A DNA stretch of 64,000 nt from Deltaproteobacteria bacterium (lineage in GTDB: Bacteria; Desulfobacterota; Binatia; HRBIN30; JACQVA1). Positions 43,879 to 52,721 of the stretch are shown here, in pieces. Within the stretch, counting starts at the first letter, position 1; the number at the start of each line of letters is the position of its first letter. The stretch is from NCBI GenBank assembly GCA_016178705.1, contig JACOST010000024.1, positions 94,834 to 158,833 of the forward strand. Direction: 5' to 3'. Made by a program: the position numbers and the translations under genes. A model generated the notes under the pieces. The model saw only the letters and a list, made by a program, of their open reading frames with translations. It was not told the DNA's origin and did no database searches.

Positions 43879-45162
43879 ATGTCACAACGTAAGGGCAAGT
43901 CAGCGCAGCAATCGCCGCGGGCCGTCTCGCGGCGGCAATTCTTGAAGATCTCGGGCGGCGCCGCGGGCATTCTGTTGGCCGGGCTTCCGCGCGGTTGGGT
44001 CGGTGGTGTCTATGCCGCCGACGGGCCAGAGACGTCCCAGGTTCGCTTCGGCATCATCGCACTCACCGATTGTTCATCGATCGTGATGGCGCACGAGCTC
44101 GGGCTCTTCAAGAAGTACGGTATCGAAGCCACCATCTCCAAAGAAGCATCGTGGGCCGTGATCCGCGACCGCATGAACCTGGGAGAGAATCAGGCGACGC
44201 ATATGCTCTACGGCATGCCCTACGCGTCGACGATGGGGCTGCTCGGTTCGCCGAAGCGGCCGATGGTCATCCCCTTCTGCCTCAACCACAACGGCCAGGC
44301 GATCACGTTGACCAAGGCGCTGCGCAACCAGGGCATCAAGACTCCACAAGCACTGAAACCCCTGGCCGACGAGGCGAAACAGAAGGGCAATCCGCTGACG
44401 TTTGCGATGACGTTCCCGCCGGGGACGCACGCCATGTGGATGCGCTATTGGCTGGCAGCAGGGGGCATCAATCCGGACAAGGATGTCACCCTCATCACCA
44501 TTCCGCCGCCGCAGATGGTCGCCAACATGAAGGTGGGCAAGATGGACGGCTTCTGCGTCGGCGAACCATGGAACGCGCGCGCGATCGCCGACGACATCGG
44601 CTTTACCGCAATCACCTCGCAACAGATTTGGAAGGATCACCCCGAAAAGGTGCTCGCCTTCAACGAAGAGTTCGCGGAGAAGAACCCGAAGACGCTGAAA
44701 GCCATCCTGCGCGCGATGATCGAGTCGAGTCAGTACATCGACCAGCTCGACAACCGCCCCCACGTCGCCGAGGTCGTGTCACGACCGCAGTACATCAATT
44801 GCGAGCCCGGCGTCATCCTCGGTCGGCTCCTCGGCCGCTACGACTATGGTGACGGCCGCACGGAGCAGGATCCCCTGTACATGACCTTCTACGATCGCCA
44901 GACCAACTTCCCGTGGAAGTCGCACGGGCTGTGGTGGCTCTCGCAGTTTCGGCGGTGGGGGATGATCCCGGAGGGCACCGACTACAGCGGCGTCGTCAAC
45001 AAGGTACATCGGCCCGACGTGTATCGCGAAGTGACGAAGGAGCTGAGTATCGAGACGCCGGCCGAGGATGTGAAGCAAGAGACCCTGTTCGATGGCGTCG
45101 TCTTCGACCCGGCTGACCCCGAAAAGTATGCCAAGAGTTTCGCCGTGAATGGCATCGTGTGA
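43879..45162 (+). CDS. nrtA: Nitrate ABC transporter substrate-binding protein (NrtA-like)
   Basis: 427 residues. A Tat signal 'SRRQFLKISGGAAGILLAGL' is cut near 'VYAADG'. The mature part is the NrtA/CmpA/SsuA type: 'VRFGIIALTDCSSIVMAHEL', 'PGTHAMWMRYWLAAGGINPD', 'MKVGKMDGFCVGEPWNARAI', and 'FYDRQTNFPWKSHGLWWLSQ' in the C-terminal lobe, a combination typical of nitrate/nitrite/cyanate binders. It heads the operon nrtA-nrtB-two ATPases-porin. Bicarbonate (CmpA) is the alternative ligand; the neighbouring nitrate genes favour nitrate. Confidence 0.9.
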   Translation: MSQRKGKSAQQSPRAVSRRQFLKISGGAAGILLAGLPRGWVGGVYAADGPETSQVRFGIIALTDCSSIVMAHELGLFKKYGIEATISKEASWAVIRDRMNLGENQATHMLYGMPYASTMGLLGSPKRPMVIPFCLNHNGQAITLTKALRNQGIKTPQALKPLADEAKQKGNPLTFAMTFPPGTHAMWMRYWLAAGGINPDKDVTLITIPPPQMVANMKVGKMDGFCVGEPWNARAIADDIGFTAITSQQIWKDHPEKVLAFNEEFAEKNPKTLKAILRAMIESSQYIDQLDNRPHVAEVVSRPQYINCEPGVILGRLLGRYDYGDGRTEQDPLYMTFYDRQTNFPWKSHGLWWLSQFRRWGMIPEGTDYSGVVNKVHRPDVYREVTKELSIETPAEDVKQETLFDGVVFDPADPEKYAKSFAVNGIV

Positions 45163-45174
45163 GGTGGAGCGAGG

Positions 45175-45948
45175 ATGAAGAAGCGAGTGGACGTTGGGGC
45201 ATTGCTGTTGCCGCTCGTCGGAGTAGGTCTGGTGGTGTTCGTGTGGACGGTACTCAGCCAAACCGTCGCACCCGATCTGCCGTCGCCGTGGCGGACTTGG
45301 GTCGAATCGAAGAGCTACATCGTCCGACCGTTCTTCAAAGACGGCGAGATGAATCAAGGGATCGGCCGGTTCGCTTTTCTCAGCTTGGTGCGCGTGGCCA
45401 AGGGATTCTTTCTCGCCATCGTGATGGGTACGCCACTCGGGTTCGTGCTCGGGCTGTCGGCCTCGTTCAACCGGGCGTTCGATCCGATCATTCAAATCCT
45501 GCGGCCGATCTCGCCGCTGGCGTGGCTTCCGCTCGGACTCATCATCTTCCAGCGGTCGGAGCCGGCGGCGCTGTTTACCATCGCTGTGTGCGCCATGTGG
45601 CCGACGGTGATCAACACCGCCGTCGGGGTTCGCAGCATCAACCAAGACTATCTCAACGTCGGTCGCGTGTTGCGGTTGTCGCGCGCCAAGATGCTGCGCA
45701 AGATCATCGTACCGGCGACCCTGCCGTACATGTTCACCGGCTTCCGGCTGTCGCTGGGTATCGCGTGGCTCGTCATCGTCGCCTCCGAGATGCTCACCGG
45801 CGCCCCGGGCGTCGGCGGCTTTCTCTGGCAAGAATACAATAGCCTCGTCTACTCGCACATCTTACTCTCCATCATCACCATCGGGGTTATCGGCTTTCTG
45901 CTCGACCGCCTGATGGGCATGGCCGAGCGTCGTTTCCAAACCGCGTGA
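45175..45948 (+). CDS. nrtB: Nitrate ABC transporter permease (NrtB-like)
   Basis: 257 residues with six helices and the permease coupling motif 'VASEMLTGAPGVGGFLWQE'. The segment 'ILRPISPLAWLPLGLIIF' is characteristic of the Nrt/Ssu/Tau permeases. It lies 12 bp after nrtA and 13 bp before the first ATPase gene. Confidence 0.92.
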   Translation: MKKRVDVGALLLPLVGVGLVVFVWTVLSQTVAPDLPSPWRTWVESKSYIVRPFFKDGEMNQGIGRFAFLSLVRVAKGFFLAIVMGTPLGFVLGLSASFNRAFDPIIQILRPISPLAWLPLGLIIFQRSEPAALFTIAVCAMWPTVINTAVGVRSINQDYLNVGRVLRLSRAKMLRKIIVPATLPYMFTGFRLSLGIAWLVIVASEMLTGAPGVGGFLWQEYNSLVYSHILLSIITIGVIGFLLDRLMGMAERRFQTA

Positions 45949-45961
45949 GTCGAGCGTGGGC

Positions 45962-46774
45962 ATGGCACTGCTGACACTACGCAACGTTAGCAAGAGCTAC
46001 GATACGCCGGGCGGCCGGCGACACCGGGTCTTGCACGGTCTGCACCTCGACGTCGCCGACGGCGAGTTCGTTTCGATCGTCGGCTACTCGGGATCGGGAA
46101 AGACGACCTTGGTTTCGCTCATCGCCGGTTTGATCGAGCCCGACGAGGGCGAGATTTCTCTCGGCGGCGTACCCATCGACGGACCGAGTCCGGACCGTGG
46201 CATCGTGTTTCAGAATTATTCTCTGCTCGCGTGGATGACGGTGTTCGAGAACATCTTCCTCGCGGTCGACGCCGTGTCACCGCAGCGTTCGTTGGCGCAG
46301 AAGCGAGAGCGCACCGAGCAGCTCATCCATCTCGTCAATCTTCAGCAAGCGATGGACAAGCGGCCGCGCGAACTCTCGGGTGGCATGCGGCAGCGCGTCG
46401 CCGTCGCCCGCGGGCTAGCGATGGACCCCAAGCTGTTGTTGCTCGATGAGCCGTTCAGCGCGCTCGACGCGCTCACCCGCGCCACGCTGCAGACCGAACT
46501 CGCCCGCATCTGGATGGGCGAGCGCAAGACCGTCGTAATGATCACCAACGACGTCGAAGAGGCGATTCTGCTCGCTGACCGAATCTATCCACTCACCTCG
46601 GCTCCGGACGCCACGCTTGGTCCCGGTATTCCGGTCGATATTCCTCACCCGCGCTCAAGCCGCAGTCTGAACCTCCATCCCGAATACCGCCACGTGCGCC
46701 ACGCATTGGTCGACTTTCTCGTCAACCAGCGAAACGCGAGTCGTGCGTCGCACGCCACCGCGGGGAGACAGTGA
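45962..46774 (+). CDS. Nitrate ABC transporter ATPase (NrtC/NrtD-like), first copy
   Basis: 270 residues. Walker A 'GYSGSGKTTLVSLI', signature 'LSGGMRQRVAVARGLAMDPK', Walker B 'LLLLDEPFSALDALTR', and H-loop variant 'VVMITNDVEEAILLADRI' with Asn in place of His, as in some Nrt-type ATPases. No C-terminal NrtA-like domain, so it is D-type. GTG at 45956 is an alternative start. Its end overlaps the next ATPase gene in a GTGA. Confidence 0.9.
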   Translation: MALLTLRNVSKSYDTPGGRRHRVLHGLHLDVADGEFVSIVGYSGSGKTTLVSLIAGLIEPDEGEISLGGVPIDGPSPDRGIVFQNYSLLAWMTVFENIFLAVDAVSPQRSLAQKRERTEQLIHLVNLQQAMDKRPRELSGGMRQRVAVARGLAMDPKLLLLDEPFSALDALTRATLQTELARIWMGERKTVVMITNDVEEAILLADRIYPLTSAPDATLGPGIPVDIPHPRSSRSLNLHPEYRHVRHALVDFLVNQRNASRASHATAGRQ

Positions 46775-47721
46775 ACAAGCGTTTTCTCGAGCTGACCCAG
46801 CTCGGTAAGAGTTACGAGACGCCCTACGGCGCCGCTGTCATCGTGCAGGACTTCAATCTGCTCGTCGCGGAGAGCGAGTTCATCTGCATCATCGGGCATT
46901 CGGGCTGTGGCAAGTCGACCGTGCTTTCCATCTTGATGGGTCTCAGTACCGCCACGGAAGGCGGCGTCATTCTCGCTGGGAAGGAGGTCGTCGGGCCCGG
47001 CCTCGATCGCGGCGTGGTGTTCCAATCACCGTCACTGCTGCCCTGGCTGACGGTGCGCGACAACGTCTTGCTGGCAGTGGATCAGGTTCACGCACAGGAG
47101 CCGCACGCACAACGCATCTTGCTGGCTGAGCGCTACCTCGATCTCGTGGGGTTGCGTGATTCCGCGGATCACTATCCCGACGCGTTGTCAGCCGGAATGC
47201 GCCAGCGCGTTGGCATCGCGCGCGCCTACGCCCTCGAGCCGAAGGTCCTCTTGCTCGATGAGCCCTTCAGCCTTCTCGATGCGCTGACGCGCATGGAGCT
47301 GCAAGACGATCTGATGCGACTTTGGGAGCAGGAAAAGAAGACCGTGGTGATGGTGACCCACGATGTCGACGAGGCCCTCCTGCTCGCGGATCGGATCGTC
47401 ATGATGACGAGCGGCCCCGCCGCAACCGTCGGCGCCGTGCTCGACGTACCGCTCGTGCGGCCGCGCCAGCGCGCCATGCTGTTCGAGGACCCCAGCTACT
47501 ATCAGGCTCGCGACCGTCTGCTCGCCTTTCTCGAAGGCACGGACCGCCACGGGGCGCAAAACCTACCGGCAGGTTCGGTTGTAAACGTAGAATCAGGGTG
47601 CCAGATGGAGACGGAGGAAAATGCAAATCATCGGAACGGCAACAGGAAGACAGATCTGGCGTCGGCTCAGCATTGGGATGGTGTTGGCCGTACTAGTCAA
47701 CCCAGAGGTGAGCCGAGCTGA
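46771..47721 (+). CDS. Nitrate ABC transporter ATPase, second copy
   Basis: 316 residues starting with GTG overlapping the previous stop. Walker A 'GHSGCGKSTVLSIL', signature 'LSAGMRQRVGIARAYALEPK' (Ser-Ala in place of Ser-Gly), Walker B 'VLLLDEPFSLLDALTR', and H-loop 'VVMVTHDVDEALLLADRI' with the normal His. With the first copy it forms an asymmetric ATPase pair, as in NrtC/NrtD. The last 34 codons (after 'SVVNVESGCQMETEE') are not conserved and overlap the next gene by 101 bp. Confidence 0.9.
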   Translation: MNKRFLELTQLGKSYETPYGAAVIVQDFNLLVAESEFICIIGHSGCGKSTVLSILMGLSTATEGGVILAGKEVVGPGLDRGVVFQSPSLLPWLTVRDNVLLAVDQVHAQEPHAQRILLAERYLDLVGLRDSADHYPDALSAGMRQRVGIARAYALEPKVLLLDEPFSLLDALTRMELQDDLMRLWEQEKKTVVMVTHDVDEALLLADRIVMMTSGPAATVGAVLDVPLVRPRQRAMLFEDPSYYQARDRLLAFLEGTDRHGAQNLPAGSVVNVESGCQMETEENANHRNGNRKTDLASAQHWDGVGRTSQPRGEPS

Positions 47722-49132
47722 GGTAACGCTCGATCCGATCTCGCCAAAACTGTCAGTGGCCGCCAGCCTCCGCACCCGTTGGGAGCTGTGGAACTGGTTT
47801 GAACCACACGGCACGCAGAACAACGACTACGACTTCATCGGGACGGTCGCGCGAACCTCGCTGAAGTGGAAGGACGATGCCTTCGATGTGTTCGTCGAGG
47901 CGCAGAACTCCGCACTCATCGATCTGCCCACCACGGCGTCGGCACCTCCGCCGCAGGGGAATCTGGGACTCGGCGGAGTCTATTACCAGCAGAACCGCGC
48001 GCGGAACGACGCCAGCATCTTTCTCAAGCAAGGCTACCTCACCCTCAAGCAGGTCGGCATTCCCGGGCTGACGGTGAAAGGTGGGCGCTTCGAGTTCTCC
48101 GAGGGCAATGAAGTCCTCTCCGGCGATGCGACGGTCGATTGGCTGAAGAACCAGCGCATCGCGCAACGACTGATCGGGCCGTTCGGCTGGTCGGATGTCG
48201 GCCGCGCGTTCGACGGCGGCACGGCGGCGTGGAATCAGGCGCCGTATAACGTCACGATCATGGCCTCGCATCCGACCGCGGGCGGCTTCGATCTCAACGG
48301 GATGCCTGACATCGACGATATCGACGTCGCTTACGCCGGCTTCAATCTCACCAAGTTGTTGGCGTCATCCACCACCGATGCTCGGCTCTTCTACATTTGC
48401 TACGACGACCGCCGTCATCAAGTGAAGTCGGACAATCGGCCTCTGAAAGTGCGCGCCGGCGCCGACCGCTTCGACGACATCCAGATTTCGACCGAGGGCG
48501 CCAATCTCATTCACCTGCTGCCGACCGCGGCCGGACCGATCGATGTGTTACTGTGGGGAGCGATCCAGCAAGGTGACTGGGGGTTGCTCGGTCATGACGC
48601 CTGGAGTTGGGACGTCGAAGCCGGATGGCAACCGGCGTCGTTACCCTGGAAACCGTGGCTGCGGGTTGGAGTGACGCGCAGCTCCGGCGACGACAACCCG
48701 AACGACGGCGACCACCGCACCTTCTTTCAGATTCTCCCCACGGCGCGACCCTACGCGCTCTCGACCTTCTACAACATGCTGAACACCACCGACATCTTTC
48801 AGGAAATCATCCTGAGGCCGATCCCAGGCTTGATCTCACGCACGGATGCACACGTGCTGCGCCTGACGGAGGCGCACGATCTCTGGTATCAGGGATCCGG
48901 CGCAACGCTCTCGGATTCCAACCGACCCGAAGGCTTCGGATTCGCCGGTCGGCCCGCCAACAACCTGCACGAGTTGTTCACCGTGCTGGAGACTTCACTT
49001 GGCTACGATTGGAACGCGTATCTCAACACCAGCCTGTACTACGGTCATGTCTTCGGTGGCGCCGTGGTCTCCTCGATTTTCGCCGGCGACGAGGCGGACT
49101 TCGGCTATTTCGAGATGACGCTGAAGCTCTGA
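47621..49132 (+). CDS. Outer-membrane porin, alginate-export family
   Basis: 503 residues. The signal peptide is 'RLSIGMVLAVLVNPEVSRAE'. The body is a beta-barrel of the alginate_exp type: 'LRTRWELWNWFEP' early, 'TSLKWKDDAFDVFVEAQNS', 'GRFEFSEGNEVLSG', and a terminal strand 'FGYFEMTLKL'. GGAGG lies just before ATG 47621. The start falls inside the second ATPase frame, a long 101-bp overlap, which links the two genes. Position suggests that it provides nitrate or nitrite entry across the outer membrane; this is inferred. Confidence 0.85.
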   Translation: MQIIGTATGRQIWRRLSIGMVLAVLVNPEVSRAEVTLDPISPKLSVAASLRTRWELWNWFEPHGTQNNDYDFIGTVARTSLKWKDDAFDVFVEAQNSALIDLPTTASAPPPQGNLGLGGVYYQQNRARNDASIFLKQGYLTLKQVGIPGLTVKGGRFEFSEGNEVLSGDATVDWLKNQRIAQRLIGPFGWSDVGRAFDGGTAAWNQAPYNVTIMASHPTAGGFDLNGMPDIDDIDVAYAGFNLTKLLASSTTDARLFYICYDDRRHQVKSDNRPLKVRAGADRFDDIQISTEGANLIHLLPTAAGPIDVLLWGAIQQGDWGLLGHDAWSWDVEAGWQPASLPWKPWLRVGVTRSSGDDNPNDGDHRTFFQILPTARPYALSTFYNMLNTTDIFQEIILRPIPGLISRTDAHVLRLTEAHDLWYQGSGATLSDSNRPEGFGFAGRPANNLHELFTVLETSLGYDWNAYLNTSLYYGHVFGGAVVSSIFAGDEADFGYFEMTLKL

Positions 49133-49177
49133 TCGCAATCTTGACTTTCTCCGGCTTGGCTGACGTAGTGTCGCGCT

Positions 49178-49954
49178 GTGCGAAACGAACGGCCCACCCT
49201 GAGCATCCCGAAAGAACAGTTCCGCTCGCTGCTGGCGGAGACCGGGCGACGCATGGGGTTGACCGAGGCAGCCCTCGGCGAGTTGGTGAAGCGTGCGCAG
49301 CTCGGGCACTGGCAGAAGAACCAAGAGATCTTCACCCCCGATGATGCGGCAGACCTGGTAAACTTTCTGGTTGCGGGGGCGGTCAAGGTGACCTGTCCAT
49401 CGGGCAACGGCACGGTGTTGGTGCAGTTGGTGCGGCCGGGCCAGTTCTTTGGTCTCAATTGGTTCGCCGAGCGCGGCCGCCCGCGTCTGTTCGGCGCCAC
49501 CGCGTTCACCGACTGCACGGTGGCGATGGTGACCAGCGAGATGATGGCGACTCTGATCAGCGACTCGCCGCCACAATCGGTGATGCGCATCATGTCGTAC
49601 AGTTGGCGAGCGCTTAGTCGCCTGCTGTACCAGAAGTGCTGCCTGCTAGGCTTGCGCTTGGAAGACCGCCTCAAGCGGGAGTTGGGCGTGCTCGCGCGCG
49701 ACTTCGGCCGCGAGCATGACGGCGGCATGCTGATCGATCTGCCGCTCACGCACGCCGACCTCGCTGAATTTGCGATCGCCTCGCGCGCCAACGTGGCGCG
49801 CGTTATGAAGCAGTTCGAGCGCAACGGTTTGGTGTCGCGCATCGGTCGCCGAGTCTTTCTCACGCCGACCTTCTTCGATCGCGATCAGAATCCCGACTTC
49901 GACCGCCTGCTCGCCACTGATTTGCTGCGGCCACCCTCGCAGCGTCTCGCCTAA
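49178..49954 (+). CDS. Crp/Fnr-family transcription regulator
   Basis: 258 residues. An N-terminal cyclic-nucleotide-binding-like beta-roll ('FLVAGAVKVTCPSGNGTVLV', 'VRPGQFFGLNWFAERGRPRL') joins a C-terminal HTH_Crp ('LPLTHADLAEFAIASRANVA', 'RVMKQFERNGLVSRIGRRVF'). No N-terminal Cys cluster, so it is not an oxygen-sensing FNR. The cAMP pocket Arg is not evident. GTG start, 45 bp after the porin. By location it may control nitrate genes, as NtcA (also Crp family) does in cyanobacteria; this is inference. Confidence 0.88.
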   Translation: MRNERPTLSIPKEQFRSLLAETGRRMGLTEAALGELVKRAQLGHWQKNQEIFTPDDAADLVNFLVAGAVKVTCPSGNGTVLVQLVRPGQFFGLNWFAERGRPRLFGATAFTDCTVAMVTSEMMATLISDSPPQSVMRIMSYSWRALSRLLYQKCCLLGLRLEDRLKRELGVLARDFGREHDGGMLIDLPLTHADLAEFAIASRANVARVMKQFERNGLVSRIGRRVFLTPTFFDRDQNPDFDRLLATDLLRPPSQRLA

Positions 49955-49968
49955 CACAAAGAAACCCC

Positions 49969-49997
49969 ACGCCGCTGTGCCGAACGGCACAGGCGTG
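49969..49997. terminator. Hairpin after the Crp/Fnr gene
   Basis: Stem CTGTGCCG/CGGCACAG (49975-49982 and 49985-49992) is extended by ACGCC/GGCGT with a bulged G. It lies about 20 bp past the stop, with no T-run, so it is a weak terminator candidate. Confidence 0.35.
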
Positions 49998-50077
49998 CAT
50001 GGACGGGTCATCATCCTGTCTCGTATCGTGCGTGCGTACGAGCGGAGGCGGGGCGGCGACGACCATCACCAACCCAA

Positions 50078-50350
50078 ATGGACGCCATGCAAACTTTGAC
50101 CGAACTCATTGCGGAGCACTTGGGTGTCGACGCCAGCGAGATCACCGCGGAGACCAACTTCGCCGACGACCTGGGCGCCGACTCACTCGACGTCGCCGAG
50201 ATCGCCATCGCGGTCGAAGACCGCTTGGGCATTACGCTCGACGACGCGGAACTCGATCGCATCCGCACGGTGGGACAAGCGGTTGAGATGCTCGACAGCA
50301 AACTGCGCCACGCCGCTGCACTACGCAGCGGGCGGTCGCGAGCATCCTGA
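50078..50350 (+). CDS. Acyl carrier protein
   Basis: 90 residues with the phosphopantetheine site 'DDLGADSLDVAEIAIAVED' (Ser near 41) and the acidic four-helix pattern of ACP. It stands apart from fatty-acid synthesis genes and has a basic C-terminal tail ('RHAAALRSGRSRAS') beyond the usual 77-80 residues. That suggests a dedicated carrier rather than the main AcpP. ATG 50087 is an alternative start. The next gene starts 30 bp later on the same strand. Confidence 0.88.
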   Translation: MDAMQTLTELIAEHLGVDASEITAETNFADDLGADSLDVAEIAIAVEDRLGITLDDAELDRIRTVGQAVEMLDSKLRHAAALRSGRSRAS

Positions 50351-50380
50351 CCGGACAACGGATGAGAGGATGAAGGGGCG

Positions 50381-50767
50381 ATGATCGACGACGCATGTTC
50401 GCTACACAGCAGCGAGGACTTCGACGAGTTTCTGTGGCCACTCACCAACGCAACCTGGCCAGTGAACTGGACGCGGCTGGCGGAGGAGCATCGCCTGCGG
50501 CGTCGCCTGCAGGAGATCCTCGCCCACGTGCACGAAACCCACGTGGCGCCGCGCCTGAGCCGACTCGGTCACGCCGCCAGCGCCGACGCGATCGCCCAGA
50601 TCACCCAGAGCGTGATCGCCGGGCCAATAGACGGCAATCTGTGGGAACGCAGCTTACGCGACTTGGTGCCGCGCGCACTCCGCGACGAGTGGCAAGCGCT
50701 GTGCACTGAGTTGCGCGGCTTGTGCGATCCACCGTCGGCGGCGCGCAGTACGCGCGAGAAGCGCTAG
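50381..50767 (+). CDS. Unknown protein downstream of the acyl carrier protein
   Basis: 128 residues, no signal or membrane helix, and predicted to be mostly helical ('WTRLAEEHRLRRRLQEILAH', 'LWERSLRDLVPRALRDEW'). It was not matched to a family. GAAGGGG lies 4 nt before the ATG, and it follows the acp gene by 30 bp, so the two probably form a small operon and may act together. Function is unknown. Confidence 0.65.
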   Translation: MIDDACSLHSSEDFDEFLWPLTNATWPVNWTRLAEEHRLRRRLQEILAHVHETHVAPRLSRLGHAASADAIAQITQSVIAGPIDGNLWERSLRDLVPRALRDEWQALCTELRGLCDPPSAARSTREKR

Positions 50768-50780
50768 CGCTGCTGGCGGC

Positions 50781-52055
50781 TCACGCCGCGGCGACCTCGA
50801 TCACCGAAATCTCGCGCGGCGCGAACAGCCGGATGCGTTGCCCCGTCACCCCCAGCCCGCGATTGACATAAAGGAAGCACCCCTCCTTCTCGAACAGCCC
50901 TCGATCGAACGGCGTCACGAAGCGCGCCAGGCCGCGCGGACGGCCGCCGAACCACGGCATCGCTACTTGCCCACCGTGCGTGTGTCCCGACAGCGTGAGG
51001 CCAATCCCGAGCGCCGCCGCGTGGCTGAAAGCCTCCGGGCGATGCGACAACAACAGTACCGGCTCGGTCGCGGAGAGCTGCGACTCCAGCGCTGCGAGTC
51101 CGTCATGACGGTGAACGCCGCGCGCCCAGTCGCGTCCGACGTCATCAACGCCAACAATGTGCAAGCGCGTACCGCGCACCTCGACCGTGGCGATCGCGTT
51201 GCGCAAGATGGTGAACGGCGTGTATTGGCGCAGCTCGGCCTCGACACGGTCCGCGCCGGCATAGTGATCGTGATTACCCAGAATGGCGAAGACGCCCAGG
51301 CGAGCGTGTAGCGCCGCCAGGATCGGCAATTGCGTCGAGAGATTTGCGGCCGGTCCGTCCGCGATATCGCCGGTGATGCAGATCAGATCCGGATCGAGGG
51401 CGTTAACGCGGGCAACGAAGCGCTGCAGCTGCGCCACAGTGAGATTCTGGCCGATGTGAATGTCGCTGATCTGGGCGATGCGCAGCCCTAGCAACGCCGG
51501 CGGATAGGCGAGCGGAATACGCAACTGCGTGACCGTGAGACGCCACTGCCCAATCGTATAGCCGTAGGCAAACGCCAGCGTGATCGTGCTCACCCCGGTC
51601 ACCGAGAACCAGTGAAAGAGGCCATCAATCGCCGAGCGCGCCGAGCTCATGACGACGGGCTGCGTCGTGCCGGCTTCGACCGTGAGTGCGCCCAGCAGCA
51701 ACCGCATGGTCGCCCACCCCAGCGTGCTCAACCCGAGGAAGACGGCACAAAATAGCGCCGTGAACGCCACGCCCGAGTAGCCACGCAACACCCGCGCCTG
51801 CCAGCTGCGCCCGTCGCGCTGGCCACGCATGGTGCCGATCACCTTGCGATTGATCGCGTAGAGCGTGAGCGCACCCGCGAAATGAATCGGCGCCGGCAAC
51901 GGATGCCCCAGCACCGACAGCAGCCACGCACCGGTGACCCACTGAGCCAGACTCACCGCCGCCAACAAGAGCGTGAAGAAGTGACCGAAGAACCACCCGA
52001 CAGCAGCCTGCCACAGCTGCGCCAGCGGTGGCCGAGACGATTGTACGAACGACAT
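50781..52055 (-). CDS. Membrane-bound metallophosphoesterase (YkuE/YaeI-like)
   Basis: 424 residues. Four to five N-terminal helices (about residues 12-160) precede a calcineurin-like phosphoesterase domain. Metal ligands are visible in order: 'IAQISDIHIGQN' (D-x-H), 'ICITGDIADG' (GD), 'FAILGNHDHYAG' (GNH[DE]), 'LLLSHRPEAF' (H) and 'LTLSGHTHGGQV' (GHxH). Related proteins hydrolyse UDP-diacylglucosamine or phosphodiesters at the membrane; the substrate here is unknown. ATG 52055 is preferred over an upstream TTG. Confidence 0.9.
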   Translation of the reverse strand: MSFVQSSRPPLAQLWQAAVGWFFGHFFTLLLAAVSLAQWVTGAWLLSVLGHPLPAPIHFAGALTLYAINRKVIGTMRGQRDGRSWQARVLRGYSGVAFTALFCAVFLGLSTLGWATMRLLLGALTVEAGTTQPVVMSSARSAIDGLFHWFSVTGVSTITLAFAYGYTIGQWRLTVTQLRIPLAYPPALLGLRIAQISDIHIGQNLTVAQLQRFVARVNALDPDLICITGDIADGPAANLSTQLPILAALHARLGVFAILGNHDHYAGADRVEAELRQYTPFTILRNAIATVEVRGTRLHIVGVDDVGRDWARGVHRHDGLAALESQLSATEPVLLLSHRPEAFSHAAALGIGLTLSGHTHGGQVAMPWFGGRPRGLARFVTPFDRGLFEKEGCFLYVNRGLGVTGQRIRLFAPREISVIEVAAA

Positions 52056-52130
52056 GGGACGTAGAGTAACCAAAAGGATGGTCGCACGCCACCGCTAGAC
52101 GCCTTGGCGACGTTTCGCTACCCTCCGGCC

Positions 52131-52721
52131 ATGCTGCGTCGAGTGATCGTGTGCGGCACTCGTGTCGTCGTCGCCACGCTCGTCACTCTCGCGCTGCCGG
52201 CATCGGCTCGCGGCGCCGCGGCGTTTTCTTTGAACAGCAGCGCGTTTCCGCGCAAGGGTACGCTCCCCCCAAAGTATACCTGTGACGGCTCGGATACCGC
52301 CAAGGATGGCGGCGCCGCCGACATGAACGCCGGAATCTCGCCGGCGCTGCAGTGGCAAGACCCGCCGGCCGGCACCAAGGCGTACGCGCTGGTCGTCGAC
52401 GATCTCGATTGGCCGAGCGGATCGCGGGTGCATTGGTTGTTGTTCGACATCCCCGCCACGGCCACGGCGCTGCCTGAAGCCGTGCCCAAGAGCGAGACGC
52501 TCGCCGACGGGAGCCGCCACGGCCGCAACGACTTCCGCAATCCGTTCTATCAAGGACCATGTCCGCCGCGCGGCGATCCAGCGCACCAGTACCTGTTCAC
52601 TCTCTACGCGCTCGATGCGCCGACGGGTTTGCCAGCGGGAGCCAGCAAGTCGCAACTGATGCAAGCGATTCAGAAGCACACGCTCGCAACCGCCGAGTTG
52701 ACTGGTAAGTACGCGCGCTAG
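52131..52721 (+). CDS. Exported PEBP/Raf-kinase-inhibitor-like (YbhB/YbcL) protein
   Basis: 196 residues. A signal peptide 'VVVATLVTLALPASARG' precedes a PEBP domain: 'PPKYTCDGSD', 'SPALQWQDPPAGTKAYALVV', 'DLDWPSGSRVHWLLFDIP' (the usual ligand-pocket D-D-x-D..H) and 'YQGPCPPRGDPAHQYLFTLY'. Bacterial members are periplasmic or cytoplasmic small-molecule-binding proteins of unclear role. The stop codon overlaps that of the convergent MFS gene (CTAG). Confidence 0.9.
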   Translation: MLRRVIVCGTRVVVATLVTLALPASARGAAAFSLNSSAFPRKGTLPPKYTCDGSDTAKDGGAADMNAGISPALQWQDPPAGTKAYALVVDDLDWPSGSRVHWLLFDIPATATALPEAVPKSETLADGSRHGRNDFRNPFYQGPCPPRGDPAHQYLFTLYALDAPTGLPAGASKSQLMQAIQKHTLATAELTGKYAR

